Positions 1 through 8,162 of a DNA stretch of 30,052 bases are shown one piece after another. Each line of letters begins with the position of its first letter. Position 1 is the stretch's first letter. The notes beneath the pieces are model-generated. The model saw nothing but the letters and a program-made list of their open reading frames with translations. It was not told the origin of the DNA and searched no databases. The translations under genes were made by a program, and so were the position numbers. The DNA is taken from the NCBI GenBank assembly GCA_025938055.1, contig JAICQC010000011.1, forward strand, positions 1 through 30,052. Direction: 5' to 3'. The stretch comes from Anaerolineales bacterium (GTDB lineage Bacteria; Chloroflexota; Anaerolineae; Anaerolineales; Villigracilaceae).

Positions 1-371
1 AAGACGGTGAGCGCATCCTGGCTCGAGGTCGGTCGCGCTGCCTCGACGAACCCGGACATACCGGGATCAGGTGCCGCGGCATTCAGAGCCGTGGCCACGT
101 ATGTCCAGAACAGTCCCGGATCATTGTCACCGGCGTCGAGCGACAGCCAGGCAACCGCACGACCATCGGTTTCCGCGGCCGCCAGCCACTCCGCGAGCAG
201 GGTGGATTTCCCGAAGCCGGCCGGTGCAGAAATGAGGGTCAGTTTACGACCCTCAGAAAGTCCTTCGTCCAGCCGCTCGATCAGGCGAGTACGGACGACC
301 ATGTTCTGAGGAGGTGGAGGGATGTAAAGCTTCGTGCCGAGAATTGGCACAGCCAGAACCGGGACAACCAT
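1..371 (-). CDS. MalT-like LuxR-family transcriptional regulator, N-terminal part (runs off the left edge)
   Basis: Reading the minus strand from ATG at 371 gives an open frame of 123 codons that continues past position 1. It begins MVVPVLAVPILGTKLYIPPP, the usual opening of large MalT/LuxR-type regulators (a short lead-in, then a KLYIPPP-like segment and an RxRLIERL segment). At about residues 50-58 there is a Walker A loop, APAGFGKST, followed by LLAEWLA and, further on, VAWLSLDAGDNDP, which is the typical start of the STAND-type NTPase domain. In the family this domain is followed by TPR-like repeats and a C-terminal LuxR DNA-binding helix-turn-helix; those would lie outside the window. 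The ligand and targets cannot be told. The gene is divergent from the small HTH gene at 407, with only 35 bp between the start codons. Confidence 0.85.
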   Translation of the reverse strand, partial: MVVPVLAVPILGTKLYIPPPPQNMVVRTRLIERLDEGLSEGRKLTLISAPAGFGKSTLLAEWLAAAETDGRAVAWLSLDAGDNDPGLFWTYVATALNAAAPDPGMSGFVEAARPTSSQDALTV

Positions 372-406
372 AGATTCATTATATAACATCTATTCAGACA
401 TCAACT

Positions 407-803
407 ATGCAGTCACGGACTCTAAAACTGACCACGCTCTATACGGTCCGGGAGCTCTCTGTAGCAATTGACGTCCCCAACAGAACCTTTCGCGGACTGG
501 CTGTCGGCAGGCGCGCCGCATTTTTATGACAAGAAAGGCCATATCTGGATCAATGGAAGAGAATTCGCTGACTGGGTTGTAAGCCTACAAAAACCCAAAC
601 GGGATAGAAAAATTAAAGATCATGAAGCATATTGCTTGAGGTGCAATCAGGTGGAAATGGTGAATCCCACAGTGAATGTGGTCCAGGGAAATTTACTTTT
701 ACACAAGGGAAAATGCCCCAATTGTCATTGCACAATCAATCGTGGCGGCCGACGACCAAATGCACTTATCAGCGTACGTGACCAACAGGAATTAGCAGAA
801 TGA
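407..803 (+). pseudogene. Small HTH plus zinc-ribbon protein, broken by a +1 frameshift
   Basis: Two overlapping frames make one protein. Frame A starts at ATG 407 and reads LYTVRELSVAIDVPNRTFR, a MerR/excisionase-like helix-turn-helix opening. Frame B, open from TTG 468 to the stop at 801-803, continues DWLSAGAPHFYDKKGHIWIN and GREFADWV. Removing one G from CGCGGACTGG at about 505-512 joins them as ...NRTFR-DWLSAGAPH..., giving about 131 residues. Without that correction frame A stops soon after and frame B lacks the first helix and has no proper start. The C-terminal half carries a zinc ribbon with two CxxC pairs (YCLRCNQVEM and GKCPNCHC), resembling the DUF5679 type. Function is unknown; DNA binding is an inference from the fold. 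The extra G may be a true mutation, a recoding site or a sequencing error. Confidence 0.7.
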
Positions 804-877
804 CCCCAAAGAAGAGATTGATCCACCCACGACAACACCGAGCTGCGTACGAAGTTGATCAGGTTTCAATTCCCTAA
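800..877 (+). CDS. Possible 25-codon ORF overlapping the upstream stop (ATGA)
   Basis: An ATG at 800-802 overlaps the TGA stop of the preceding gene in an ATGA arrangement, and the frame runs 25 codons to TAA at 875-877. The product starts MTPKKRLIHPRQHRAAYEVD and is very basic at its N-terminus. The stop-start overlap suggests translational coupling, and the ORF could be the stump of a longer downstream gene, but no continuation is recognisable after the stop. It may equally be chance. Confidence 0.25.
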   Translation: MTPKKRLIHPRQHRAAYEVDQVSIP

Positions 878-916
878 AGCGGGGCATGGCTATTGGGACT
901 CTGTCAAAATGAACGC

Positions 917-943
917 GCCGGATCGAGTTTCAAATCGTCCGGC
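917..943 (-). terminator. Candidate terminator of recD2
   Basis: The arms GCCGGATCGA (917-926) and TCGTCCGGC (935-943) pair over 9 bp with one bulged T and an 8-nt loop. The hairpin lies 15-41 nt beyond the recD2 stop on the minus strand. The T tract after it on that strand is weak (ATTTTGAC), so intrinsic termination is plausible rather than certain. Confidence 0.4.
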
Positions 944-957
944 AACGAAGAAGCTTT

Positions 958-3186
958 CTACTTTTGTGCCAATCGCCACTCCAGTGCCGTATACCGCTGC
1001 GTCACCTTATTATTTCGCACCGCCATGCTAATGGCACGCCGGCTGCCTGAAAGAACGCATAACTTGCGAGCGCGGGTGATAGCTGTGTAGAACAAGTTGC
1101 GCTGCAACATGGTGTAGTGTTGAGTCACAATCGGCATGACAACGGCAGAAAATTCCGACCCCTGCGCTTTGTGGACGGAGATGACATAGGCAAGAGCCAG
1201 TTGGTCTGCTTCACTCCAATCGAAGGTGACAGATCTGCCATCAAAGTCGACCTGCAGGATCTGTTCGATGATATCCATAGACTGGATGAAGCCAATATCC
1301 CCGTTGTATACGTCTTTATCATAGTTATTCTGAGTTTGCATTACCTTGTCGCCCAGCCGGAAGACGGTCCCATACAGACGCCGCTCGGGCTTGTTGTTCG
1401 CCGGTGGATTGAGCTTTTCCTGCAACCGGTCGTTCAGAACGGTTACTCCCGCCGGTCCGCGATAGATGGGCGCCATGACCTGGATATCATGGATAGGGTC
1501 AAAGCCGAACTTCTGCGGGATTCGTTCTGTGACGATCTGGACGATCCAATCTGCCGCGGCCGCCGCATCCTCCGCAGGGAAGAGGAAGAAATCGCCTTCA
1601 CTCTTGGAGAAATCCGGGGATTTGCCCTGGTTGATCAGGTGGGCATTGGTGATGATCTTGGAATGAGCTGCCTGGCGGAAGATGATATTCAGGCGCGTGA
1701 CCGGCACAACGTTGCTGTCAATGAGATCTCGAAGCACGTCGCCGGCGCCAACGGAAGGAAGCTGGTCCACATCCCCTACAAACAACACACGTGTCCCTGG
1801 TCGAATAGCCTTGAGCAAGTTGTTTGTCAACAGCAGGTCGAGCATGGATGCTTCGTCTACTACAAGGAAGTCCAGATCGAGCGTATTTTCATCATTGTGC
1901 TTGAAACCTTCCACCGGAGAAAATTCCAATAAACGATGAATGGTTCTCGCCGGTCGCCCGGTCGCTTCGGAGAGCCTTTTGGCGGCGCGCCCGGTCGGCG
2001 AGGCGAGGGCGTACTTCATGCCCTGTGCCTCCAGGGTAGTAATCAAAGCTTTCAAGCAAGTGGTTTTTCCTGTGCCCGGTCCCCCCGTGAGAACACTGAC
2101 GGGATGAGTGAGCGCCATCTGGATCGCCAATTGTTGTTCATCAGACAGCTGCTCATCGGAGAAAAGAGCTCGGTTCATTGATCTCTCTGCAGACAACGCA
2201 CTTGCAAGGGTTTTCAAACGTTCCGCCACTCCCCTTTCCCCGAAATAGAGTGGGGTCAGATAGATCACAGAAGAAGTATAAGCTCCGGCAGCTTCGCTAA
2301 CCACCGACTTGCCTTTTTCGGCTGGCTTATTGTTCAATGGAACCATATCTGCGCGGATGCGATCATCCTGCGCAAGGCGATCCAGCGCGGGAGAGATCAG
2401 ATCTGGTGAGACTTCCAGCAGCTCGAGGGCTCGTTCTCCAAGGGACTCCTTAGGAACAAAGACATGCCCTTCATCGATCATTTCGTTCAAAGCAAACACG
2501 ATCCCTGCCTCGATGCGCGAGGGATGGTCGACTGGCAACCCAAGTGCCCGAGCAATTCGGTCTGCGGTTTTGAACCCGACCCCGTAGATGTCCCGTTCCA
2601 GCTGGTAGGGATTCTTTTGAACGATCTCCAGTGATTGATCGCCGTAGGTCTTGTAGATCTTGACAGCCAGGTTAGTGCTCACACCATGACTGTGCAGGAA
2701 CACCATGATCTCCTTGACCTGTTTCTGTTCCTGCCAGGCCTTGGTGATCTTGCCGGTCCGGTCCATGCCGATGCCGGAGACCTCGAGAAGCCGCTCGGGG
2801 GTTTGCTCGATCACGTCGAAGGTTTCTTCCTTGAATTTTGCGACGATCCGCTCAGCCAGCTTCGGACCGATCCCTTTGATCATCCCAGATCCCAGGTAGC
2901 CCTGGATGCCAGCCAGTGTCGCGGGCAGCGTTTGTTCACACACCTCCGCTTTGAACTGGGAGCCGTGTGTGGGATGCCTGCTCCATTGTCCCTGCAGTTG
3001 GAGAAATTCTCCCGGTGAGACTTCGGGCAAATTGCCTACCACGGTAGCCAGCCCGTCGAAGCTCAGGCTGGATTTCGGTATCGCGTGCATTCCTCTCTGA
3101 TGTTCCGGGCGCAGGCGCAATACTGTGTATCCGTTTTCCGAATTGTAGTAGGTGATGCGCTCCACTGAACCAGAGAGAATATCCAT
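958..3186 (-). CDS. recD2: RecD-like 5'-3' DNA helicase (RecD2/YrrC family)
   Basis: The 742-residue product is a superfamily 1B DNA helicase of the RecD2 type, the stand-alone form found in bacteria without relying on RecBC, with roles in DNA repair and replication-fork maintenance. The N-terminal ~90 residues form the OB-like region. Helix-hairpin-helix segments follow at about 98-115 (MIKGIGPKLAERIV), 133-147 and 194-212. The motor has Walker A GGPGTGKTT at 368-376, Walker B VVDEAS at 442-447, motif III GDVDQLPSVG at about 471-480, FRQA at 503-506, SVHKAQGSEF at 670-679 and the arginine-finger motif YTAITRAR at 700-707. Length and motif order are normal for the family, so the gene looks intact. 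The start fits the family N-terminus, but no Shine-Dalgarno is visible upstream. It stands alone between decayed genes. Confidence 0.95.
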   Translation of the reverse strand: MDILSGSVERITYYNSENGYTVLRLRPEHQRGMHAIPKSSLSFDGLATVVGNLPEVSPGEFLQLQGQWSRHPTHGSQFKAEVCEQTLPATLAGIQGYLGSGMIKGIGPKLAERIVAKFKEETFDVIEQTPERLLEVSGIGMDRTGKITKAWQEQKQVKEIMVFLHSHGVSTNLAVKIYKTYGDQSLEIVQKNPYQLERDIYGVGFKTADRIARALGLPVDHPSRIEAGIVFALNEMIDEGHVFVPKESLGERALELLEVSPDLISPALDRLAQDDRIRADMVPLNNKPAEKGKSVVSEAAGAYTSSVIYLTPLYFGERGVAERLKTLASALSAERSMNRALFSDEQLSDEQQLAIQMALTHPVSVLTGGPGTGKTTCLKALITTLEAQGMKYALASPTGRAAKRLSEATGRPARTIHRLLEFSPVEGFKHNDENTLDLDFLVVDEASMLDLLLTNNLLKAIRPGTRVLFVGDVDQLPSVGAGDVLRDLIDSNVVPVTRLNIIFRQAAHSKIITNAHLINQGKSPDFSKSEGDFFLFPAEDAAAAADWIVQIVTERIPQKFGFDPIHDIQVMAPIYRGPAGVTVLNDRLQEKLNPPANNKPERRLYGTVFRLGDKVMQTQNNYDKDVYNGDIGFIQSMDIIEQILQVDFDGRSVTFDWSEADQLALAYVISVHKAQGSEFSAVVMPIVTQHYTMLQRNLFYTAITRARKLCVLSGSRRAISMAVRNNKVTQRYTALEWRLAQK

Positions 3187-3193
3187 GTTGATA

Positions 3194-3199
3194 AGTATA
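3194..3199 (-). promoter_or_regulatory. Possible -10 element for a leaderless recD2 mRNA
   Basis: On the minus strand TATACT is followed by 7 nt and then the recD2 ATG at 3186-3184, so transcription would start at or next to the start codon. No Shine-Dalgarno lies between. The hexamer 17 nt upstream (ATGGGC) is a poor -35, so this rests on the -10 and its position. Confidence 0.35.
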
Positions 3200-3306
3200 C
3201 ACGGGGATTACTCGCTGCCCATAAAGATCACTTATAAAAAATGTGAGTTTTCGACAGTAATAATTAATCCCTGGAAAAAGCACACATCAATTCTGACGAG
3301 GAAAAT

Positions 3307-3957
3307 ATGTCTATCGTCGAGGCAAGGTCAAGGTAATACGGTGACCAATGCCGATGTGGATGCGCTCATGGGCAAGTCCACGGACGAGTGGCTGGTTGCC
3401 AACGTGGGGATTCGTGAGCGCCACTGGATGGCGCCGGACCAGGTCACCTCTGACCTGATCGTGGAGGCATCCCAAAGAGCGCTCCAGCGCGCCGGAATTT
3501 CCGCCCACGACCTGGACCTGATCATTGTCTCGACGGACACGCCTGATTACCTATCCCCGGGCACGTCTGTGGTGGTGCAAGCCAGGCTGGGCGCGGAAAA
3601 GGCAGGCTGTTACGATGTCAACTCGGCGTGCGCGGGCTGGGTGACGGCACTGGACCAGGGTGCCCGTTATCTAATGACAGAACCCACCATGAGCTACGTT
3701 CTGGTGGCAGGTGGGTATGGCATGAGCCGCTTTCTCGATCTGAAGGACAAGAAGACTGCCAACCTGTTCGCAGACGGCGCGGGCGCGGTTGTCCTGGGCA
3801 CAGGAGAAGAACCGGGTTTTCTCACCAGCAATCTCCTGGCAGTTGGCTCCTTTCACGATGCGCTGGGGATCTATTCCGGCGGCACCTATCGCCCCGCGAC
3901 AACCGAGAACCTGGAGCAGTTCGGACCTCCCAAAGTGGAGTTCGTCTACGGAAGTTA
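3307..3957 (+). pseudogene. fabH: Truncated, frameshifted 3-oxoacyl-ACP synthase III (FabH/thiolase-fold) remnant
   Basis: The intact family joins malonyl-ACP to an acyl-CoA starter in fatty-acid or polyketide synthesis. Here a Shine-Dalgarno (GAGG, 3298-3301) and ATG 3307 give MSIV and then stop after nine codons. The homologous sequence resumes in another frame from about 3331 with GNTVTNADVDALMGKSTDEW and ANVGIRERHW, typical of FabH. The active-site cysteine is present in VNSACAGW, and the FADGAGAVVLG segment follows. The reading then ends in KVEFVYGS and a stop at about 215 residues, whereas the family runs to about 320-340; the half with the catalytic His and Asn is missing. The ORF can be read from 3152, but the N-terminal ~50 residues of that version do not look like the family. 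Two independent lesions indicate a dead gene. Confidence 0.75.
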
Positions 3958-4141
3958 GCTACTAATTTTTGGAAGCAATAAATTGTATGCTCCGAGCAGC
4001 GAGCTATTCTTCATTTCGCAATACGAGCTTTGGGCTGTGTTCCCAGCCAGTGCTTGCGCTTGGTTGCGGGCTTAATCTGCGGCTCTGCTATCATGCTCAC
4101 CCCGCTTGATTAGGGACGCAAGCAAACTGCGTGCTTGCCTT
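3958..4141. other. Non-coding spacer with a weak hairpin
   Basis: This 184-bp gap lies between the fabH remnant and the end of the WD40 gene. The missing fabH C-terminal half is not recognisable in any frame. A 7-bp hairpin, GCAAGCA (4118-4124) with TGCTTGC (4132-4138), lies just past the WD40 stop on the minus strand; it lacks a T tract and is at best a weak terminator. Confidence 0.4.
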
Positions 4142-5713
4142 CTAATCTCCCAGAGCCCAGACTCGTACTGTTTTGTCACTGCTTGCAGAAATGATTGTGG
4201 TTCCATCTGGCGAAAAATCAAGATCCAGGATCGGATTGGTATGGCCTGCGAGTATTCGCGTCACCTGCCATGTCACTGTATCGAGCAACCAGATTTCATT
4301 CCCATTATTTATGGCAAGCTGTCCTCCATTGGGTGAGAATCCCAGTATGTCGAAGAAAGGACTACCAACAAATCTTATTCGCGACAATCGTTTCTGTGCC
4401 TTCATATCCCAAACAGATAGGTAGTAGACGTGTTCTGTTATTCCTGTGTCTTCATCTGGGGAAGCGCTAAATGAAACGCCATAGGTTCCGTCTGGAGATA
4501 GAGAAAATCCGTTAATGGAATCCTGCGTACCAAAACTGACCGTCCCATCGGGGGCAATTGTCGGGCTTAAATCAACAGGATCGTAAAATTGAAACACGGT
4601 ATTTCCTGTGGTTACTTCAAAACCGCTGCCATCTGTATAGATGACCCTGCTGTCAGGGGAAAATGAAAAGGTCGTGCCCATTGCAGGATAGGAAGCACTG
4701 ACTTGCATAGAGGTGGAGTCGATCAAGTACATGTCGGAGGTGGTCAGCACGCCAATAAGTTCACCGTCAGGGGAATATTGAATCAGCTGGGGGCTGGAAG
4801 ATAAAGCGGTCCTTCCCAGCATCTCCCCGGTTTGTGCGTCCCAAAAATAAATTCTTGAATCATTTCCTCCTGACAGAATGACCCTGCCGTCCGGTGAGTA
4901 GGCTAGGTCATACAGGACACTTGTATCAACCTCCCACTCTGTAACCGTCTGCAAGTTTTGAAGATCAACTACGACGATCCTGGATGGAAGTTGTTCGGCA
5001 GTGTTGTCAACGTCGTGCGACATTCCCAATACAGCTGATCCACCGATGGGAGAAAATGAAATGGAATAAATGTTTTCCTGCGGAACATAGAGAAAATTCG
5101 AATGTTCGAACTGTTCAATGAACCATTCATTTATATTGCTCCCTTCGGGATAGGAGCCATATCCACCGCCAAAGCCAACTTTTGTTTCTGGCGGCGGTCC
5201 ACTCTCGACGGTTTTCGAAAAAACCACCGTGCCATCTGGCCAGGATAGTATTCTTATGTTCAAAGTGACTCGAAACGCAGCGGACCCATCGGTGTAGCTT
5301 CCGACCTGTGTCTTCGTTTCGAGTCTGCAAACAATGGAACGCACGGACTCTTCGGAAAGGGCGAACAGGTGAGGAATGGAGTTTCCAATTCTCCAGGCCG
5401 GCACCTGATCGCGTTCCGTTTTCATCATTCCAAGGTAAGGCAGACTGATCTGTTTCGACTGAACTGGCGCTGAATAAGCCGCATCACAAAGTGCACCTGC
5501 TCTTTCTTCCAGTCTCTCGGGCGATGTAGTGGCAGTTGGGATCACGGTAGGTGTTAGGGTGATTGTAACGGGCGGGATGGGTGTTCCCGTCGGTGTAGAG
5601 AGTTCAACCGTAGAAGTTGCACTCGCTGACGTCGAAAGGGTCACTGTTGCAGGAATATTTTGACATGACGGAACAATGAATAAAAGCAAAATCACAAGAT
5701 AGAACCACTTCAT
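4142..5713 (-). CDS. WD40-repeat lipoprotein
   Basis: The 523-residue product begins with a lipoprotein signal peptide: MKW, a hydrophobic stretch and a lipobox ending VPSC, with the lipid cysteine at residue 17. A Thr/Ser/Pro-rich linker follows to about residue 65. Residues ~65-200 are a domain I do not recognise. From about 213 the chain has repeated blades with SPDG turns and Trp-Asp ends, for example AYSPDGRVILSGG...IYFWD (271-292), SPDGELIGVL (314-323) and the last repeat DLDFSPDGTTIISASSDKTVRVW (497-519). This predicts a beta-propeller held at the outer face of the membrane, probably for protein binding. A GGAG Shine-Dalgarno sits 8 nt before the ATG. Partner and role are unknown, and neighbouring genes give no clue. 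Confidence 0.85.
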   Translation of the reverse strand: MKWFYLVILLLFIVPSCQNIPATVTLSTSASATSTVELSTPTGTPIPPVTITLTPTVIPTATTSPERLEERAGALCDAAYSAPVQSKQISLPYLGMMKTERDQVPAWRIGNSIPHLFALSEESVRSIVCRLETKTQVGSYTDGSAAFRVTLNIRILSWPDGTVVFSKTVESGPPPETKVGFGGGYGSYPEGSNINEWFIEQFEHSNFLYVPQENIYSISFSPIGGSAVLGMSHDVDNTAEQLPSRIVVVDLQNLQTVTEWEVDTSVLYDLAYSPDGRVILSGGNDSRIYFWDAQTGEMLGRTALSSSPQLIQYSPDGELIGVLTTSDMYLIDSTSMQVSASYPAMGTTFSFSPDSRVIYTDGSGFEVTTGNTVFQFYDPVDLSPTIAPDGTVSFGTQDSINGFSLSPDGTYGVSFSASPDEDTGITEHVYYLSVWDMKAQKRLSRIRFVGSPFFDILGFSPNGGQLAINNGNEIWLLDTVTWQVTRILAGHTNPILDLDFSPDGTTIISASSDKTVRVWALGD

Positions 5714-5747
5714 CTTTGTATCTCCGCAGTATGCCGATTGATTTGGT

Positions 5748-5775
5748 ATTTTATCACCCGGAGATGACGTGTAAA
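5748..5775 (-). promoter_or_regulatory. Candidate sigma70-type promoter of the WD40 lipoprotein gene
   Basis: On the minus strand TTTACA (5775-5770) is followed after 16 bp by TAAAAT (5753-5748); each hexamer matches 5 of 6 consensus bases. The predicted start near 5741 gives a leader of about 28 nt containing the GGAG ribosome-binding site. Confidence 0.5.
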
Positions 5776-5802
5776 CAATAGATTATTCTATAGGGTCTGG
5801 TT

Positions 5803-5823
5803 TGCCGGGTACTGACCCAGGCA
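5803..5823 (-). terminator. Stem-loop after the aminotransferase gene
   Basis: TGCCGGGT (5803-5810) pairs with ACCCAGGCA (5815-5823) over 8 bp with one bulge and a 4-nt loop. It lies 10-30 nt beyond the stop of the last gene of the 14687-5833 operon. There is no clear T tract after it on the minus strand, so it may be a 3' end stabiliser rather than a terminator. Confidence 0.35.
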
Positions 5824-5832
5824 ATCCCTCGT

Positions 5833-7110
5833 CTATTTATATTTTTCCTTCAGCTCGCTTGCGGCGTTAATCAACTCCTCGGCATTCCGTTGAACCTTCT
5901 TGATTGCCTCTACTGCGTCATCAACACCCTTTGGACCCGCACGGAAGATATTCTCGTCCAACCAGACAGCTTCATGTTCGCAGGCACGCTGGGCTTCCGG
6001 CAAACTCATCCTCTTAAAATCAAAGTACTCCGGGAAGGCATTGGGCACAGCCAGCTTTGATTTTTGTGGCTGGAATAACGTGTAATTATTCATTGCCTCA
6101 TAACCTGTCCAGCATTCTATGCCTTCCGCATCCAACGCGCCCACGAGTAGATCATGCTCCATGCCGAACGCCTGCGGGTCGATGGCAAAAATGTAACGGT
6201 AGAAGGATCGGGTAGTGTGACGCGGGTCCCGTTTCAAGAGTCGAACGCCTGGAATCTCACTCAGGGACTCGTCCATGTAGGCTGCCATTGCCTCGCGCTC
6301 CTTCGCCTGCACGGGAAAACGTTCAATGCCCACCAGTGCCAGTGCGGAAGCAATCTCACTCATCCGAAAGTTGCCTCCCACCTGAAACTCCATCGTTGAA
6401 TCTTCGGGACCGCCACCCAGCGCATGTGGACGTCCGCAATCAATGATCGATGCGGCTTTTGCTGCAAGTTCGGGTGTGCGGCACAATAAGATCCCCCCCT
6501 CACCAGTCGTAAGGGTCTTCGAGGATTGAAGTGAAAATGAACCGAAGTGACCGATGGTCCCGGCGCCGCGACCGTTCCATTTCGCGCCGTGGGCATGTGC
6601 GCAGTCCTCAATGACGATCAGGTTATATTTTTCAGCAAGAGCCATGAGCGCATCCATGTCTGCCATGTTCGAGCCAAGATGTACCGGGATAATCGCCTTC
6701 GTCTTCGGGGTAATCGCTTTCTCTGCGGCTTTTGGGTCAAGGCAATAATTATCCGGGTCGATATCCACGATGACAGGGATCGCTCCCGCCGCCATCGGGG
6801 CGGAGGCGGTCGCCTGGAAGGTGTATGCCGGCACGATGACCTCGTCGCCCCAGCCGATGCCCGCAGCGCGTAGTGCGACCTCCATGGTCACCGTGCCATT
6901 GGCCATCGGCACAGCAAAGCCACCGCCCTGCATCTCAGCGAATTTCTTCGCCAGTTCAGCTGTCTTCGGTCCGGGATACGGATAGCCTCCCCACCGCCCC
7001 GACTTGATCACTTCGGTCACAATGTCTATATCGCGCTGATCCCAGACGGGCCATTGAGGATAGGGTTCTGTACGGGTTTTGGATCCACCCAAGATAGCAA
7101 GTTCCGGCAT
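5833..7110 (-). CDS. DegT/DnrJ/EryC1-family PLP aminotransferase
   Basis: The 425-residue product is a pyridoxal-phosphate aminotransferase that moves an amino group between glutamate/glutamine and a keto-sugar or keto-cyclitol. Residues YTFQATA (96-102), the PLP-binding Asp in EDCAHAHG (Asp169, His172) and the Schiff-base lysine in SLQSSKTLTTGEGG (Lys198) are all present. The EDCAHAHGA and TGEGG text is closest, from memory, to the 3-amino-5-hydroxybenzoate synthase / scyllo-inosose aminotransferase branch. It is the last gene of the operon, 44 bp after the BadF-type kinase, with AAGGAG 6 nt before the ATG. Context suggests it acts on the keto product of the Gfo/Idh enzyme, perhaps in the deaminating direction. 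Family assignment is firm; the substrate is inference. Confidence 0.88.
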   Translation of the reverse strand: MPELAILGGSKTRTEPYPQWPVWDQRDIDIVTEVIKSGRWGGYPYPGPKTAELAKKFAEMQGGGFAVPMANGTVTMEVALRAAGIGWGDEVIVPAYTFQATASAPMAAGAIPVIVDIDPDNYCLDPKAAEKAITPKTKAIIPVHLGSNMADMDALMALAEKYNLIVIEDCAHAHGAKWNGRGAGTIGHFGSFSLQSSKTLTTGEGGILLCRTPELAAKAASIIDCGRPHALGGGPEDSTMEFQVGGNFRMSEIASALALVGIERFPVQAKEREAMAAYMDESLSEIPGVRLLKRDPRHTTRSFYRYIFAIDPQAFGMEHDLLVGALDAEGIECWTGYEAMNNYTLFQPQKSKLAVPNAFPEYFDFKRMSLPEAQRACEHEAVWLDENIFRAGPKGVDDAVEAIKKVQRNAEELINAASELKEKYK

Positions 7111-7154
7111 AGTTGACTCCTTTGATTATCGATCACAGAATAGGCTGGAAATGT

Positions 7155-8126
7155 TTATTGCACCAATTGCCTTGCACTCTTAATGAGGTTCTTACGAAAG
7201 GGGTACGGATCGATGCCCGCCATTTGCATGCCTAGCATCAGCGGACCCACAACCGGTGGGCCCTCGAGACGGATCAGTTTTGCCTTTTGCAAATGCTTTA
7301 TGACAATGTCTTGCATGGGTTGCGTGATAAACTCACCGGCGTCAAAGACACTGCCAGATTGAACGATTTCGATCTCATCCTCTTCCATTTCGATCTGGCG
7401 CGCCACAGAGATCGCCAACCAGCCGAGTTCCTCCCCTGCCCACTCCAGGATCTCGCATGCGGTCTGGTCGCCGGCGCGTGCGGCATTGATCACTTCGATC
7501 GCCATAAAAGGGGAAAGATGATAATGATTGTTCGAGAGACCTTCCATCAAATCCATTTCATCCTTTGCCCCTGTGGATTCGAGATAGATCTTTGTCAGCG
7601 CAGTTGGCGGGATTCGCTTGATCCAGGCATAGTTGACCAATTGCAGTCCCTTCGCCACAATCTCATACGCACCGCCGGATTCGCCACAGGCAGGACCATT
7701 GCCAACAATGCGCCCCTCCTTTCCATTTTTACCGCGCCCGCGACAATTGTTGGAGGACCCTGCCGAGACATTCACGCCAATTCCCTGCGACGTTCCGGAA
7801 ATCAATCCATTCACGCCATCATTGATCACGTCGATCGGGCAGGATAACCCTAACATGGCGATGGCTTGCAAATGTGCCTCTCGATCAGATGGAAAGTCGT
7901 ATCCCGCGACGCCAAAGCCTGCTCCGGCTATCTGTTCCTCTCCCATACCAGCCATCAGACACGCGCCATCAAACGACTTTTGTAAAACCCTCGCCAAACC
8001 TTCATAGCCAACACTCTGATGATTCCCGCCTCCGGCCTTGCCAAACCCGATGCACATGCCTGTTTCATCTGAGATTAATGCATGGGTTTTGGAAGAGCCC
8101 ACATCAATGCCAAGAAAGTAACGCAT
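7155..8126 (-). CDS. BadF/BadG-type ATPase, N-acetylglucosamine kinase-like
   Basis: The 323-residue product has the ASKHA (actin/hexokinase) fold of the BadF/BadG/BcrA/BcrD family. In members of this size the role is usually phosphorylation of N-acetylglucosamine or a related amino sugar with ATP. The first phosphate-binding loop GIDVGSSKTHALI is at 6-18, the likely catalytic Asp is in INDGVNG (Asp103), and the second phosphate loop VNVSAGSSNN is at about 118-127. A GNGPACGESGGAYEI segment at 143-155 resembles the family's sugar- and nucleotide-site loop. No iron-sulfur cysteines of the benzoyl-CoA-reductase type are visible. It lies 36 bp after the PIG-L gene, consistent with phosphorylating the sugar released or deacetylated by that enzyme. 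Confidence 0.82.
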   Translation of the reverse strand: MRYFLGIDVGSSKTHALISDETGMCIGFGKAGGGNHQSVGYEGLARVLQKSFDGACLMAGMGEEQIAGAGFGVAGYDFPSDREAHLQAIAMLGLSCPIDVINDGVNGLISGTSQGIGVNVSAGSSNNCRGRGKNGKEGRIVGNGPACGESGGAYEIVAKGLQLVNYAWIKRIPPTALTKIYLESTGAKDEMDLMEGLSNNHYHLSPFMAIEVINAARAGDQTACEILEWAGEELGWLAISVARQIEMEEDEIEIVQSGSVFDAGEFITQPMQDIVIKHLQKAKLIRLEGPPVVGPLMLGMQMAGIDPYPFRKNLIKSARQLVQ

Positions 8127-8162
8127 TTAGGATTCGCCTCTGTTTGCTTAAGTTTTCAGTTG

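Noticed and set aside
7..309. 100-codon plus-strand ORF at the left edge
   Set aside because: The opposite strand encodes a convincing MalT-like NTPase start with a Walker A motif.
1117..1932. 271-codon plus-strand ORF across recD2
   Set aside because: It lies antisense to clear helicase motifs and shows no recognisable domain; a shadow of recD2.
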